DNA from: Malachius bipustulatus
Lineage: Eukaryota > Arthropoda > Insecta > Coleoptera > Melyridae
NCBI GenBank assembly: GCA_910589415.1
Contig: OU342630.1
Span: forward strand, 89,958,186 to 90,022,185
Length of the DNA stretch: 64,000 bases
Direction: 5' to 3'
The translations under genes and the position numbers were made by a program. Positions 11,283 through 20,519 of the stretch are shown in pieces. Each line of letters opens with the position of its first letter. The first letter of the stretch is position 1. The notes beneath the pieces are model-generated. The model did not search any database, had not been told where the DNA came from, and worked only from the letters and a program-made list of their open reading frames with translations.

Positions 11283-12925
11283 TATAAATGTTTTGCAGAT
11301 AGTATGTAAGTAGTTACAAAGCGTTTTTAAATAATGCTTTTAGAATATCGCGTGTTGGATGGGTGTTATACATACATATTCATCGTCTATGCAACAGTAA
11401 GTAATTATCTTAATCTGTTTCGTCATTGAAAGCAGAAACTCCAGGTTACCATATAAAACCTTGAAGAGAAGTGTGCGATTTTTAATTAGACGAAAATACT
11501 GAAACTAATTACGATAAAGTTAACTAGGCGTAATTAACTTTTTAATCTGAATGCAAAATAAATTTCTATTGTAAGGTAATCAGAGTGCGTAAATTCAGAT
11601 TGGTATGCGATAAAAAGATAAAATTGCTCTAATTTTTTTCTCCAGCAGTACGTAGGTAGGTACAAGCTTACGTATTAAAATTAACTATTCCGTTAAGAAA
11701 AATTCGTCACTTTCTTTCCTGAAAGCCGGCTTTCCATCTGATAAATAAATCCATCTTCAATACAAATGTCTAGTTAATTCTTTTCATCAAGTTGCATAAT
11801 GCCAGTTCTCTAGAATCGAAGTTGATCTTCGATTAGAGACCTTGGACATCAAAAATTTTGGAAGACCGAATAGGTTTCTATAAGCAAGAATACCTTCTCC
11901 CTTGAAGAAGCGAACTGCGTGGAATGGTTTCAAAGTACATTATAGTTATATACACATATAATAGTTATACATATAAACAATACATAATAATATAATATCC
12001 TTCTATATACTTAGTTTAGCTGCAGTTAAGCGTTTACAATCATTGGAGCGGAAAGTCAATTTTAATCAAAGAATTCAAGGTCAGATTGAAGTCAGATTCA
12101 AATTGGAAAACCTATATCATTATAACTGACACGTATAACATTCCAGCACATAACTATTTTAAGCCACATTACGGGCTAATCAATAATAGTAATAGCAGTT
12201 TCACGAAATTAAGGGTAGTTTTTGCTAGTTGAAGTGACACTGCGTCAGGTAGGTATATCTCTAAAATCTAAATGAATTTCAAATGAAAGAACCCACCATA
12301 ATACAGGATGATTTCCCATACTTATGCAATGTCTCAATTTGGAATAAAACACTTGGCACCTAATAATGATAAACGATACCTCAAGGTTTATTATAAATGT
12401 GGAATTAAAATTAACCATGTTTCGATATTTTCGATCTAAGTAGTATCTATCCAAGAGACGTGTAACTGCATGAGTCATATTGAAATTATTGATAAATAGC
12501 ATTTTCGTCAATGAAAAAATTAAATTAAATAAAAATAAAAATGTTCTAATTGATGTGTTTAGACTTTCGTGCCTGGCTTCAACTGAAATAATAAGAAGTT
12601 TTGAACCATTAGTGATTATCGTTTGGTGTTTGCCTCCTCAAGCTATGCTTCCACACCTTAGTTTCAGTAACAACTGGCTGGGGGACTAGAAGAGCCCTCT
12701 ATTTATAGGATAGGCTGATGGTCCGATGACGTCACACCCCCTCTATTCCGCTCTCACAACGGTTGATACCTTCAATGATGTCATCGATTGCTGAATGCTG
12801 AATCATTCGAGTTTGACGTAGAATCGGATTTTAAATCCACTGCAATTTCATTACTTCCTGTTGAGATTATTTGTTATACATATTGAAACGTTCTACTCGT
12901 TTTATTGTTTCAAATCAAAAGACTA
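11283..12925. other. Non-coding stretch with one CRE-like site
   Basis: No gene recognised. A perfect TGACGTCA palindrome lies at 12727-12734, downstream of TATTTATAGG near 12699-12708. This could mark a promoter, but no exon follows that I can support, so I leave it unassigned. Confidence 0.3.
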
Positions 12926-13148
12926 ACAGCGGGTATTATAAAGGCTCATTAAGTTAATGAACAGATTTCTGTGATCATTTTTGAAGCTAATATTGATGTC
13001 AAATTACTTTTATTAACATTTTTCTAATCCATTTTATACTAAGAAGCACTAAAATGCTATATTTTCCACATAGAGTCGATACCTTCTTCAGAAACGACCA
13101 CAGAAATCTGCCTGTTAACTTAATAAGCCGTTATATTACCCACTGTCA
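12926..13148. repeat. Foldback repeat with a second partial copy at 19745
   Basis: A left arm (GGGTATTATAAAGGCTCATT, then AAGTTAATGAACAGATTTCT) and a right arm (near 13065-13148) are inverted, diverged copies of about 75-80 bp. A half copy recurs at about 19745-19818 (GCTCGTTAACCTAATGGGCC). Three related arms at two sites define a small foldback family. The centre is AT-rich and non-coding. Confidence 0.6.
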
Positions 13149-13619
13149 GTTTATACTTAATTAGTCTTTACTTAAATCAGTCACAACACAAATTAACAAT
13201 AATCTTCAAAATCTAAATAATCAGTTATTTTTCCTTACAAAAACTAACTCAACCACTAACTCAACTATGTTATAATATCTGATTTCACTTCACTTGTCAA
13301 AACCTTCTTTCTTGTCCTTCACCACTGCTTTCTTTACTCCGTACTCTGTAGTACCTACTCCAACTTCAACTGACTTCCAATTTAACCTAACTATGGCTAC
13401 TGCTACGGCGTTCTTATATACATGCCGGACGTGGATCTTGAAAAGTTCTAGGAGCTTCAATGGTGTTGTAGCGTAGCTCTAGACACAGCCATGCACTCTT
13501 TTTCGAATATGCGCGGAAATATTCTGGCATTCTGTAGTAGAATGTCACATTCCTCATTTTATTCATGTCAGCTAGAACTGTCAGGTACCAGAGCTGACCA
13601 CGGTATAAGATAAATATAT

Positions 13620-13850
13620 GAGCACACCGGTGGCCGAGTGGTTCAGTGGGCGGTCTGCTGAATCACTGGACCCGGCCGACTGAGTTCGATTCTCGGTGAA
13701 GGCTCTGGGTGTCTGTGTTGTCCGTTCTACTATTTGTTTGGCATACTTGAGGCTGGGTGTATGAGCAAGGGGCTCCAAACCCATATTACCGGTGTGGAGC
13801 GACTTTGTCTTAACTACATAGTGAAGACCGATGCTTCCCCTTTAAAAAAA
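13620..13850 (+). mobile_element. tRNA-derived SINE, copy 1
   Basis: The head carries an RNA polymerase III A box, TGGCCGAGTGG (13631-13641), and a B box, GTTCGATTC (13684-13692), in the order and spacing of a tRNA gene, most like a Ser/Leu-type head. A tRNA-unrelated body follows and ends in an A-rich tail. A 13-bp direct repeat, AAGATAAATATAT, flanks the element at 13607-13619 and 13851-13863, as expected of target-primed insertion. SINEs depend on a partner LINE for reverse transcription. The minus-strand open frame over this copy is a shadow. Confidence 0.9.
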
Positions 13851-14039
13851 AAGATAAATATATATATCTTACACCGTGCAGCTGACTGACCAGTAGAGAA
13901 TTTAAACAAATATGAAGAACAACATAAACTAATATGAATCCAGAATACTTCGCCAGTGTTCCTTCGTTACAATATTATAACATTTCATGTTATAGGTATT
14001 AGGTACATTATAGTAAAAATCCTTATTCTTAAACTCACC

Positions 14040-14735
14040 CACTTTTTAGTCCAGTTCATTTAGGAATATTATTTAGGTGTAACCCAAAAATATTCAGATA
14101 CGTTTTTTCTTTTGTTGCTGATGTCAAAGGATCTTCGATGGAGACCTTAACTTTGAATTGAACAAATTGCCCCTTCCGCCGCCATCTTGGATTACTATTT
14201 TTTTAAACCGCTCATATCTCGCATTCTAATCATCCCAGAGCAATCTCTCCGGGGTCGTTGGAGTCGTCAGGATCTACTCTTAAGTTGAATCTATATCAAA
14301 TTAAACAGCCCAATGTACTGGTAAAAAGTTATAAACATCCAAATTTAAAAGTACTTTGTCAAAAGTTCATGCACCCGGATTCTCCACACGTAGGTCTTTT
14401 CCAGTCCATCTGAGGTCCTCATCGGTAGTTTACTGATTTAAACCAGACTTAATTTACAATTTTTAGAAAAAAAAGATCATGAATGTTTGATTACTCGTCC
14501 GCCAATCCACGATAGAAGTTGCTTTGTTTATTCCCATGCTACTTTGAAGCCTCTAATACTCTCGCGTCGTGATTTGACGCGTTTGCGGTTCCCGCTGCAT
14601 TTCTCACTTTTGTAGCTAATAAAACACAAATTAACTAAGCTCAACGACATATTCGTTAAATTTATGGTAAAGACGACGCGTTTTACTTTAATCTTTCGGT
14701 AAAAAAAAATAATTCGGTAAAATATACTCAATTTT
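14040..14735. repeat. Relic terminus of the long-TIR element
   Basis: This stretch repeats, in the same order as 6485-6985, the landmarks CATTTAGG, GTGTAACCCAAAAAT, TTTAAAAGT, CACCCGG, CCAATCCACG, TTTGACG and GTTTTACT. It is closer in length to the right arm of that element and lacks the left arm's internal deletion. No mirrored partner was found nearby, so it is a solo or truncated terminus. It is followed by a short GT/GC dinucleotide run at about 14742-14768. Confidence 0.6.
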
Positions 14736-14789
14736 TCTCTGTGTGTGTGTGTGCGCGAGTGTGCGCGTAAGCGTATTAATGTGCGTTGA

Positions 14790-15262
14790 GACACTGCATA
14801 CCTGAACCTAAACAGGAGCTGATCAAAATACTCTGACAATCCTGAAGCGCCCTGCCTTGGTTTGTCGAACGATGGAGGATTCTTCAGGAGTTTTAGAGTA
14901 TGTTGATCACCTCCTGTCTAGGCCCAGATAAGCAGTGTCTTAGAAGTGGTGCCAAAACCAGGGATAACGATAGTTTGAAGGAAGCCTTAGAGATAGGGGA
15001 GAGCAGATGAGAGAATCGAAACTCAGATACCAGCTTCGGAGATTAGTAATAAGAACGATCTTTACAAACACCCCCCAAGGTTCTCAACCGGGTAAAAATG
15101 CGCACGTCCACACCAGAACACCTTGGGAATCTTGGTTTTTGTTCTAATTATTTTGCTTCCTCCCATACAAAATTTCGTACATCGTTCGACGAACCAAGGC
15201 AGGATTCTTCAAGAGTGTTAGAGTTTTTGATCACCTCCTGTCTAGGCTCAGGTATAAGCACT
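14790..15262. mobile_element. MITE with about 80-bp inverted termini
   Basis: The left terminus, beginning GCATACCTGAACCTAAACAG and running through CCTTGGTTTGTCGAACGATG, is mirrored at about 15180-15262. A third, inverted partial copy of the terminus lies directly inside the left one (about 14873-14930), so the left end is itself a small hairpin. About 240 bp of unique sequence lies between. No protein is encoded. Confidence 0.65.
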
Positions 15263-15654
15263 GACAGGTAAGCAGTGTGAGTGTTTTTAAAGAGTGAAAG
15301 AAAAAAATGGTTTCTTGTGTACAAAGCGTGTTTCTTGTGGACATTATAGTTTCTTTCTGGCGTGTTTCTTCAACGCACTACGTTCGGTCGTTTGGCGAAA
15401 ATATTTTCCTATTATTTAGAGAGCTCAGGGGTAAGTACCCATCTTCCAATTGTTCTGTATGAATTGTTCCAATTGCGTTATAATTTTAAGTAGAAAATTA
15501 AACTGTGGTTTATATTTTTTATATAGGTTGATGAAAATTATCAACTTTTTCATTCAAAGAAATTAAACTCACATAGCAAGTGTGATGTGCATGTGCATCT
15601 GCTTCCAAATTGTAAGACTTTCCAGGCACCAATCATCGTTGAAATAAACAATAA

Positions 15655-15885
15655 TCAATACGTATCATTGGCAATAAAATTATCGATATTTATCATTATC
15701 GACAGACAACAATAACAATAATTATCGATAATTATTAGCGTGAACCGATAATTATTATTGACTTATCGATAATTATTGCCGTACCAACGATAGTTAGGTA
15801 TTGATGATAATTCTTGCCGATAGTTTGTATATCGATTATTCGGTCTTTAGCGACATTTTTCCAGTATCGATAATCGATAGTAAAT
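15655..15885. promoter_or_regulatory. Cluster of CGATA / TATCGATA motifs
   Basis: About nine copies of CGATA (or TATCG) occur in about 200 bp, several as the palindrome TATCGATA or TTATCGATAA. In Drosophila TATCGATA is the DREF element, and clustered CGATA binds the insulator protein BEAF-32; whether that applies here is unknown. The units are irregularly spaced, so this is not a plain tandem repeat. The stretch 15263-15654 to its left holds nothing I recognise. Confidence 0.35.
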
Positions 15886-15954
15886 TTCTTTGTTGTCCTT
15901 TGTTGTAACTCAGGATACATCATCCCATTTCATATCTTACTCCTTCTAGAGTAT

Positions 15955-17060
15955 TGCATAGCCAATCGAGTTAAATTTGGACGTATTGTACGAAAAACTT
16001 TTAAATCGTCGGCAATTCTAAAGAGATGAGCGAGAGTAAGACGGACGTATGCACTACGACGTATTTGGACCTGTTGACCAGAAATGACCTTAGTAGCTCC
16101 AAAAGGGTGTCAGAAAAAAAATCGATAAGGTTCAATTTTATTGACAATCTGTGATGCAGCCTGTCAAACGCTTTAGATACATCCATTATACTAGATTACA
16201 TCAGTCTGCAAACGTATGTCAAGTGCTTGTGCTATAATATGCTGCGTTATACAGAACAAATTCGTGGTGGTGGACCTACCCTGCATAAAACCATGCTGGG
16301 TATCGGAAATAAGATTTTTTACTAAGTATAACTATTTTTCGCTAGTTCTCAACTACGTCACGAAAGCATCCTTTGAATACAGAACGAGATCGACCGACCT
16401 TCCAAACTTTTGGAAAACGAGAAGTCGTGATACACAAATTAAAGATCCGCACAAGTGAAGCCAACACTTGAGCACAGGAGCGAGGGTATGCCGTCGGGCA
16501 ATCTCTTAAATTCTTTAAGACATCGATTGCCTCGGACTCAGTGACCTTACTCACAGTAATTGATTCGGAGAATACGTCAGAAGACGGAGCTGTCAGGCTA
16601 TCAACGGAACGATGGTCAGGAAGTGAAGAATAATTACTTAGAAAGAACTGTGCGAAGGCATCAACAATATTAGAAGGATTTTCAACAGCAGCACCTCTAA
16701 ATCTCATGTTCTTGGGAATACATTCAGATCGTCTGTTAGAATTAACAAAGGTCCAGAACTTTTTTGGATCATTAGATAACTTTAACTCATGGTCGCCCAT
16801 AAACTCTCTATAAGAGGATCTAATCTCTTGCTTGATTAATTCCCAGAGAGTAGAGAATTCACCGTATGTGACTGTATTCCGGCCACATCTCAACCTTTGC
16901 AAACAACAATGCTTCTCTCTTATAAGTTGAAGTGCGAGGGACAGTCACATCCAAAATTTGATTCAGCTTGCAACAGAAGGCATTGCAGGCCTCGTCGACA
17001 TTAGACAGAGCGTCCATAAAGGACCAATCAGTCGAAGTCAAAGTCTGATTGTAGTACTGA
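15955..17060 (-). pseudogene. LINE reverse transcriptase fragment (Jockey/R1-like)
   Basis: Minus-strand pieces read in order as the linker after the endonuclease and then the start of the reverse transcriptase of a non-LTR retrotransposon. Examples are NDPKKFWTFVNSNRR (within 16342-16902), a GFMQGRSTTTNLF stretch near 16260-16300, and MDVSKAFDRLHHRL (16001-16186), which matches the conserved RT block around the first catalytic Asp. Stops and frame changes separate the pieces. The catalytic F/Y-x-D-D block is missing because the copy is cut off near 15950, and no endonuclease catalytic region is seen to the right. It is an inactive internal fragment. Confidence 0.8.
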
Positions 17061-17986
17061 TTGCGTACTGAAAGTATGCAGAGGCATGAAGAAAAAATAC
17101 TTGATAGTCGTCTTCTTACAAGTAGATTATAAAATAATCACCTACAAAGGGTACGTTACTTCATATTCCAAAAGTCTTTATTTAGTTAAGTAAAAAATAA
17201 TTCGTCTAGGAATTCGAGAGTCTTGTGTGAGGAAGTATTATTCTCTTTACACTATCAGTGTTACCACGTTGTATCGACAAACTGACAGGTTGTATTAAAT
17301 ATAATTTTGAACGAGATTCACCAGTAACTACACGATTTTTTAAAGCAGGGTTTGCATATGTGCATTTCGATGCCAAATGTTTGCGGTGCTGGAAACTCAT
17401 TTCTGTATTCACACTACGAATTTCTAAGGAAAAAAGACTTGCACATGGAAATGCACGTAACTATGCGATATCATTGTCTTTGTGGTACCTATTTAAGTAT
17501 TGTTCACGATCGCTTTTACCTCGAAATTGTATTCCAGCGCTGGCGGCAGAAAGTACCCACTAGGCTTTAGTTTTGGTAGAATGAAATCTTCCCTACTTGC
17601 AGTTTTGTCATGCAGCAGTAAAATTGCATTAGTGTAAACATGCATGCAATTTCGAGCTGCATGTGCATTTAAATGTTACATTGAAGTAACGCACATGGAG
17701 AAACCCCACTTTGAACAGATGTTTTCTGCTCGGGAAACCAATAATTGAAGCAACACTGTAATCTAATTGAAAGGTTTCACTAGCAACGAATCCTTTTCCG
17801 TTAGTTTTCTATTACCTTGCCACAAATCGATGAATTCGATGTGTGGCAAGTGTACCTATCTGTCTATGATTCGTTACCTAGTCATAAAGTAATAAACGAG
17901 CTCGCAACTTATACAAAAAATTTCTTTGAACTATGTTTCTAAAAAAAAATTAATATTATAAAATTATACTGTTTGAGTTAGGTCTT
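17061..17986. other. Non-coding stretch upstream of the possible CAP-gene exon
   Basis: Open frames at 17206-17570 on both strands overlap one another and match nothing I know. The segment ending CGCTGGCGGCAG near 17535-17550 may be a repeat edge. Confidence 0.3.
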
Positions 17987-18166
17987 ATGCCGCTGAATTC
18001 CATATCCAAAGGAAGAAACCCAGAGTTCTTGCGATCAGTAAGCGAATCTGTTTACCTACCGAACCAGACAGAAATGACTGAGCTGCGGTCACAGTTGGCC
18101 AGCTACACGGAACATCGATCTGGGTCCGGAACATCGCACCGCACCAAACACTACATGCACATTCCG
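17987..18166 (+). CDS. Possible upstream exon of the CAP gene (unconfirmed)
   Basis: The interval is GC-richer than its surroundings and open from an ATG at 17987, giving a polar, Ser/Thr/Arg-rich peptide (SVSESVYLPNQTEMTELRSQ and onward). A TTAG acceptor lies just before the ATG. The end is placed at a GT at 18167, which is a weak donor; another GT lies at 18212. Both leave phase 0, whereas the next exon (18727) needs two carried-over bases, so it cannot be joined directly and a missing exon or another donor is required. It could equally be chance. The link to the CAP gene rests only on strand, proximity and a similar basic polar composition. Confidence 0.3.
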
Positions 18167-18726
18167 GTACTTTCAGTAAAGCACGGTGGCTCACTCATTG
18201 CGAGACTTCTTGTAGGAAAATATTTATGCTAGTTGCGTTTTAAGTTCTAGAAACCCCAGTAGTTGTTTGTTCTTTGATTCAGTAACTTTGAACCATTAAA
18301 TTGCTTACTGCATCGGTGTACTACCAAGTTTTTCATTATTATTGTCAACATGTAATTTTTTTAAACTCCGTGAAAAGAATAGTGCTGATACGCAAGTAAT
18401 CATTTGTACATATCGGAAATCTCATCCTTGTAGCAGGAGTGATAGGATTTAATAAAAGCTTTTGCAAAAAAATTAAAACAAAATTTGGCATTAAGGAAGA
18501 TTATAGTTCTTGCGATACCTACCTAACCAAAAGTGGCGAAAAGGACGTTTGTAGATTGAATGAATCTGTACCTATAAGAAAATAATATTAAATATTGAAA
18601 TTTTAGAATGTGCATCATTTCTGATACCTTATAATGGATTTGTTTTAAAACTTTAATGGTGTAAAGCTGCATTATTGTTACTGTGATAATGTGTGGTTGC
18701 GCAACTGTAGATATGTCTGCCTGCAG

Positions 18727-18865
18727 GCGTAAGGCTGGATACCCGGGATCTTTGACGGATCTTCACCGGTTCAGGCGTACAGCCCATGGCCATGACGGTG
18801 CCAGCAGGATTGTTATGGTCAGGAAAACTGACCAAAGGACTTATGCCTCTATTAAGAAAGGACAG
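18727..18865 (+). CDS. Linker exon of the triple-CAP gene
   Basis: The exon is bounded by TGCCTGCAG and a GTTAGT donor. It begins with the last base of a split codon and ends in phase 0, which fits the phase-0 start of the exon at 24496. It encodes 46 complete residues, basic and low in hydrophobics (RKAGYPGSLTDLHRFRRTAH and onward), with no recognised domain and no signal peptide. Base composition is clearly richer in GC than the intron on each side. The overlapping minus-strand frame is a shadow. Assignment to the CAP gene rests on phase and strand; a transcript would settle it. Confidence 0.5.
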
Positions 18866-18925
18866 GTTAGTATCTTTGTTTTTTAAAGTTTTTGTGCTCC
18901 TTCTCATTGTTCTGAGTTTGATAAT

Positions 18926-20097
18926 AGAGGATGTTTCAAAAAACACGCGTCGGAAAATGAATGGTGCGATTCCTTTGCTCAAGAAAAAAGACCCTATTAA
19001 CGTGATGAGTTTGCAAACGTTTTTTTTTTCGAGATTTCGAGGTGTAAAAATGTTTTTTTTCAGTTTTTTTGGCGACAAGTCAAATATCGTTTGAGATAAT
19101 GAACTCGGTTTATGTATAGGTACAAAGTTTCTCATTAGTATTAGCTACTTTTTGAACGGTTTTTTTTATGACAGTGACGCGGATTTGAGGGTTGCGTGAA
19201 TTTTTTTGCTCCCACTTTAGAAACTAGGAAAATTGGCATTTCAAAAGAACATCTTAAACCGTCAATGTTTTCTACAAAAGAAGGTAATCTTGGTCAAAAG
19301 CTTTCTCTAATATGAACCCTTTTTGAGAAAAGCTGCATTTATGATGAAGAGAAAACATGAAAAAGAAGAGCATTATATTAAAAAAACCTTCTTTTACAGA
19401 ACTAAGCATATAACCGAGCATAAACACACACAGCATAAACTAAGTCATTTTGCAGCTGTTTTTCATGTCTTTTCATCATAAAATGCTATTTTTCTCGGAA
19501 ACGGTTTACGTTAAAGCTTTTGAGAGAAAGTTGGCGATTTAAAATTGCCGAGAAAATTGCTTTCAATATTCCAATTTTCGTACAGCTAAAGGTCTAAATT
19601 CTAGAGGCCATTAAGTTACCTGGCATATTTCTTTGACCGTTTTTAAAGCAATCATCGACTCTAGGTGGAAAGTATATAGAAATTTAGTTATTATTGGAAT
19701 GAAAGTGATCACAAAAATGTTAAGGAAATCAATTTGACATCGATATTAGCTTTAAAATTGGCCACAGAACTCTGCTCGTTAACCTAATGGGCCGTTATAA
19801 TAAACCAACTGTTAGTGTCGTATAGAAATTAGAAGCGAAAAAATCCCACGAAACTTAAAATCTCTGTCACTTGAATTACCTCTCAACAAGCAGCCAAAAT
19901 CAATGATATATAGGTAGGATGTGTAGATAAAAAAGCCAAGGCCTGTATCTTAAACGGATCTTGAGATATCTTAAAAAGCTTTTGTTTTACCCTTCATCTC
20001 AAAAACGGTGCGGTGTTAATAGAAACTTTTTTCTTAAATATGCCGGAGAATCAGACCTTTCATTATCTGACACATGTTTTGAAACACCATGTAGGTT
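18926..20097. repeat. Old palindromic element in the intron
   Basis: The ends mirror each other. The left side begins GAGGATGTTTCAAAAAACAC and runs through GAAAATGAATGGT; the right side, read in reverse complement, is CATGGTGTTTCAAAACATGT and onward, followed in both by AAGAAAAAAG and CTATTAAC. The arms are diverged and the interior is unique, except for the half copy of the foldback repeat at 19745-19818. No coding sequence survives; plus- and minus-strand open frames around 18786-19135 are shadows. Confidence 0.5.
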
Positions 20098-20519
20098 CTT
20101 AAAAGTGCCAGAATAAAAATAAATAGAAATTAGGTAGCACAAAGTTATGAAGTTTGGAATATTCTTCCCATTCTCTGTTGATCCCCAATGTTGTTTTATT
20201 AGGCTTCGAACAGATGTAGGTAAGTAAAATTTCTGTAGGTGTAAAATTGAGTGTATAGATTATGAGTTATAAACAAATGAAAATCGCCATTTTCCATTTT
20301 CAAAGCAGTGTATATCGGAAGCAACTCCAAATATCTGAATACGGTTTACATGTCCCTGTCTTAACTTTTCACATAGTGATGAAAATCACTATGTGGTGAA
20401 GAAAATTATCATTTTTTTATCACCCTTTATAAAAATTTTACGTAGGTACACTGTAAAGTTAAATATGAAAAGTTAAGATAGGGGTATGCAAGTGCCGATA
20501 TTTTGATCCGTTTTCGATG
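20098..20519. repeat. Degenerate palindrome bordering the mariner-type element
   Basis: About 20340-20510 folds on itself: CCTGTCTTAACTTTTCA on the left is mirrored by TGAAAAGTTAAGATAGGGG on the right, around a small CACATAGTGAT hairpin. Further left, about 20235-20313, the sequence ending TTTTCAAAGCAGTGTA is mirrored immediately beyond the other end of the mariner-type element (23234-23300). The mariner-type element therefore lies within older foldback DNA. Confidence 0.5.

Noticed and set aside
12699..12734. TATA-like word followed by TGACGTCA as a promoter
   Set aside because: No downstream exon or transcript start can be supported; both words are expected by chance at this scale.
13631..13692. 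Functional tRNA gene
   Set aside because: The A and B boxes are present, but the acceptor stem cannot close, and the tail plus target-site duplication identify a SINE.
13581..13784. Minus-strand open frame of 67 codons
   Set aside because: It lies over the SINE and its flank; the frame is a shadow of the tRNA-like head.
16216..16458. Plus-strand open frame of 80 codons
   Set aside because: Shadow of the LINE reverse transcriptase on the minus strand.
17206..17570. Overlapping open frames on both strands
   Set aside because: No domain, mutual overlap and no splice context; probably part of an unrecognised repeat.
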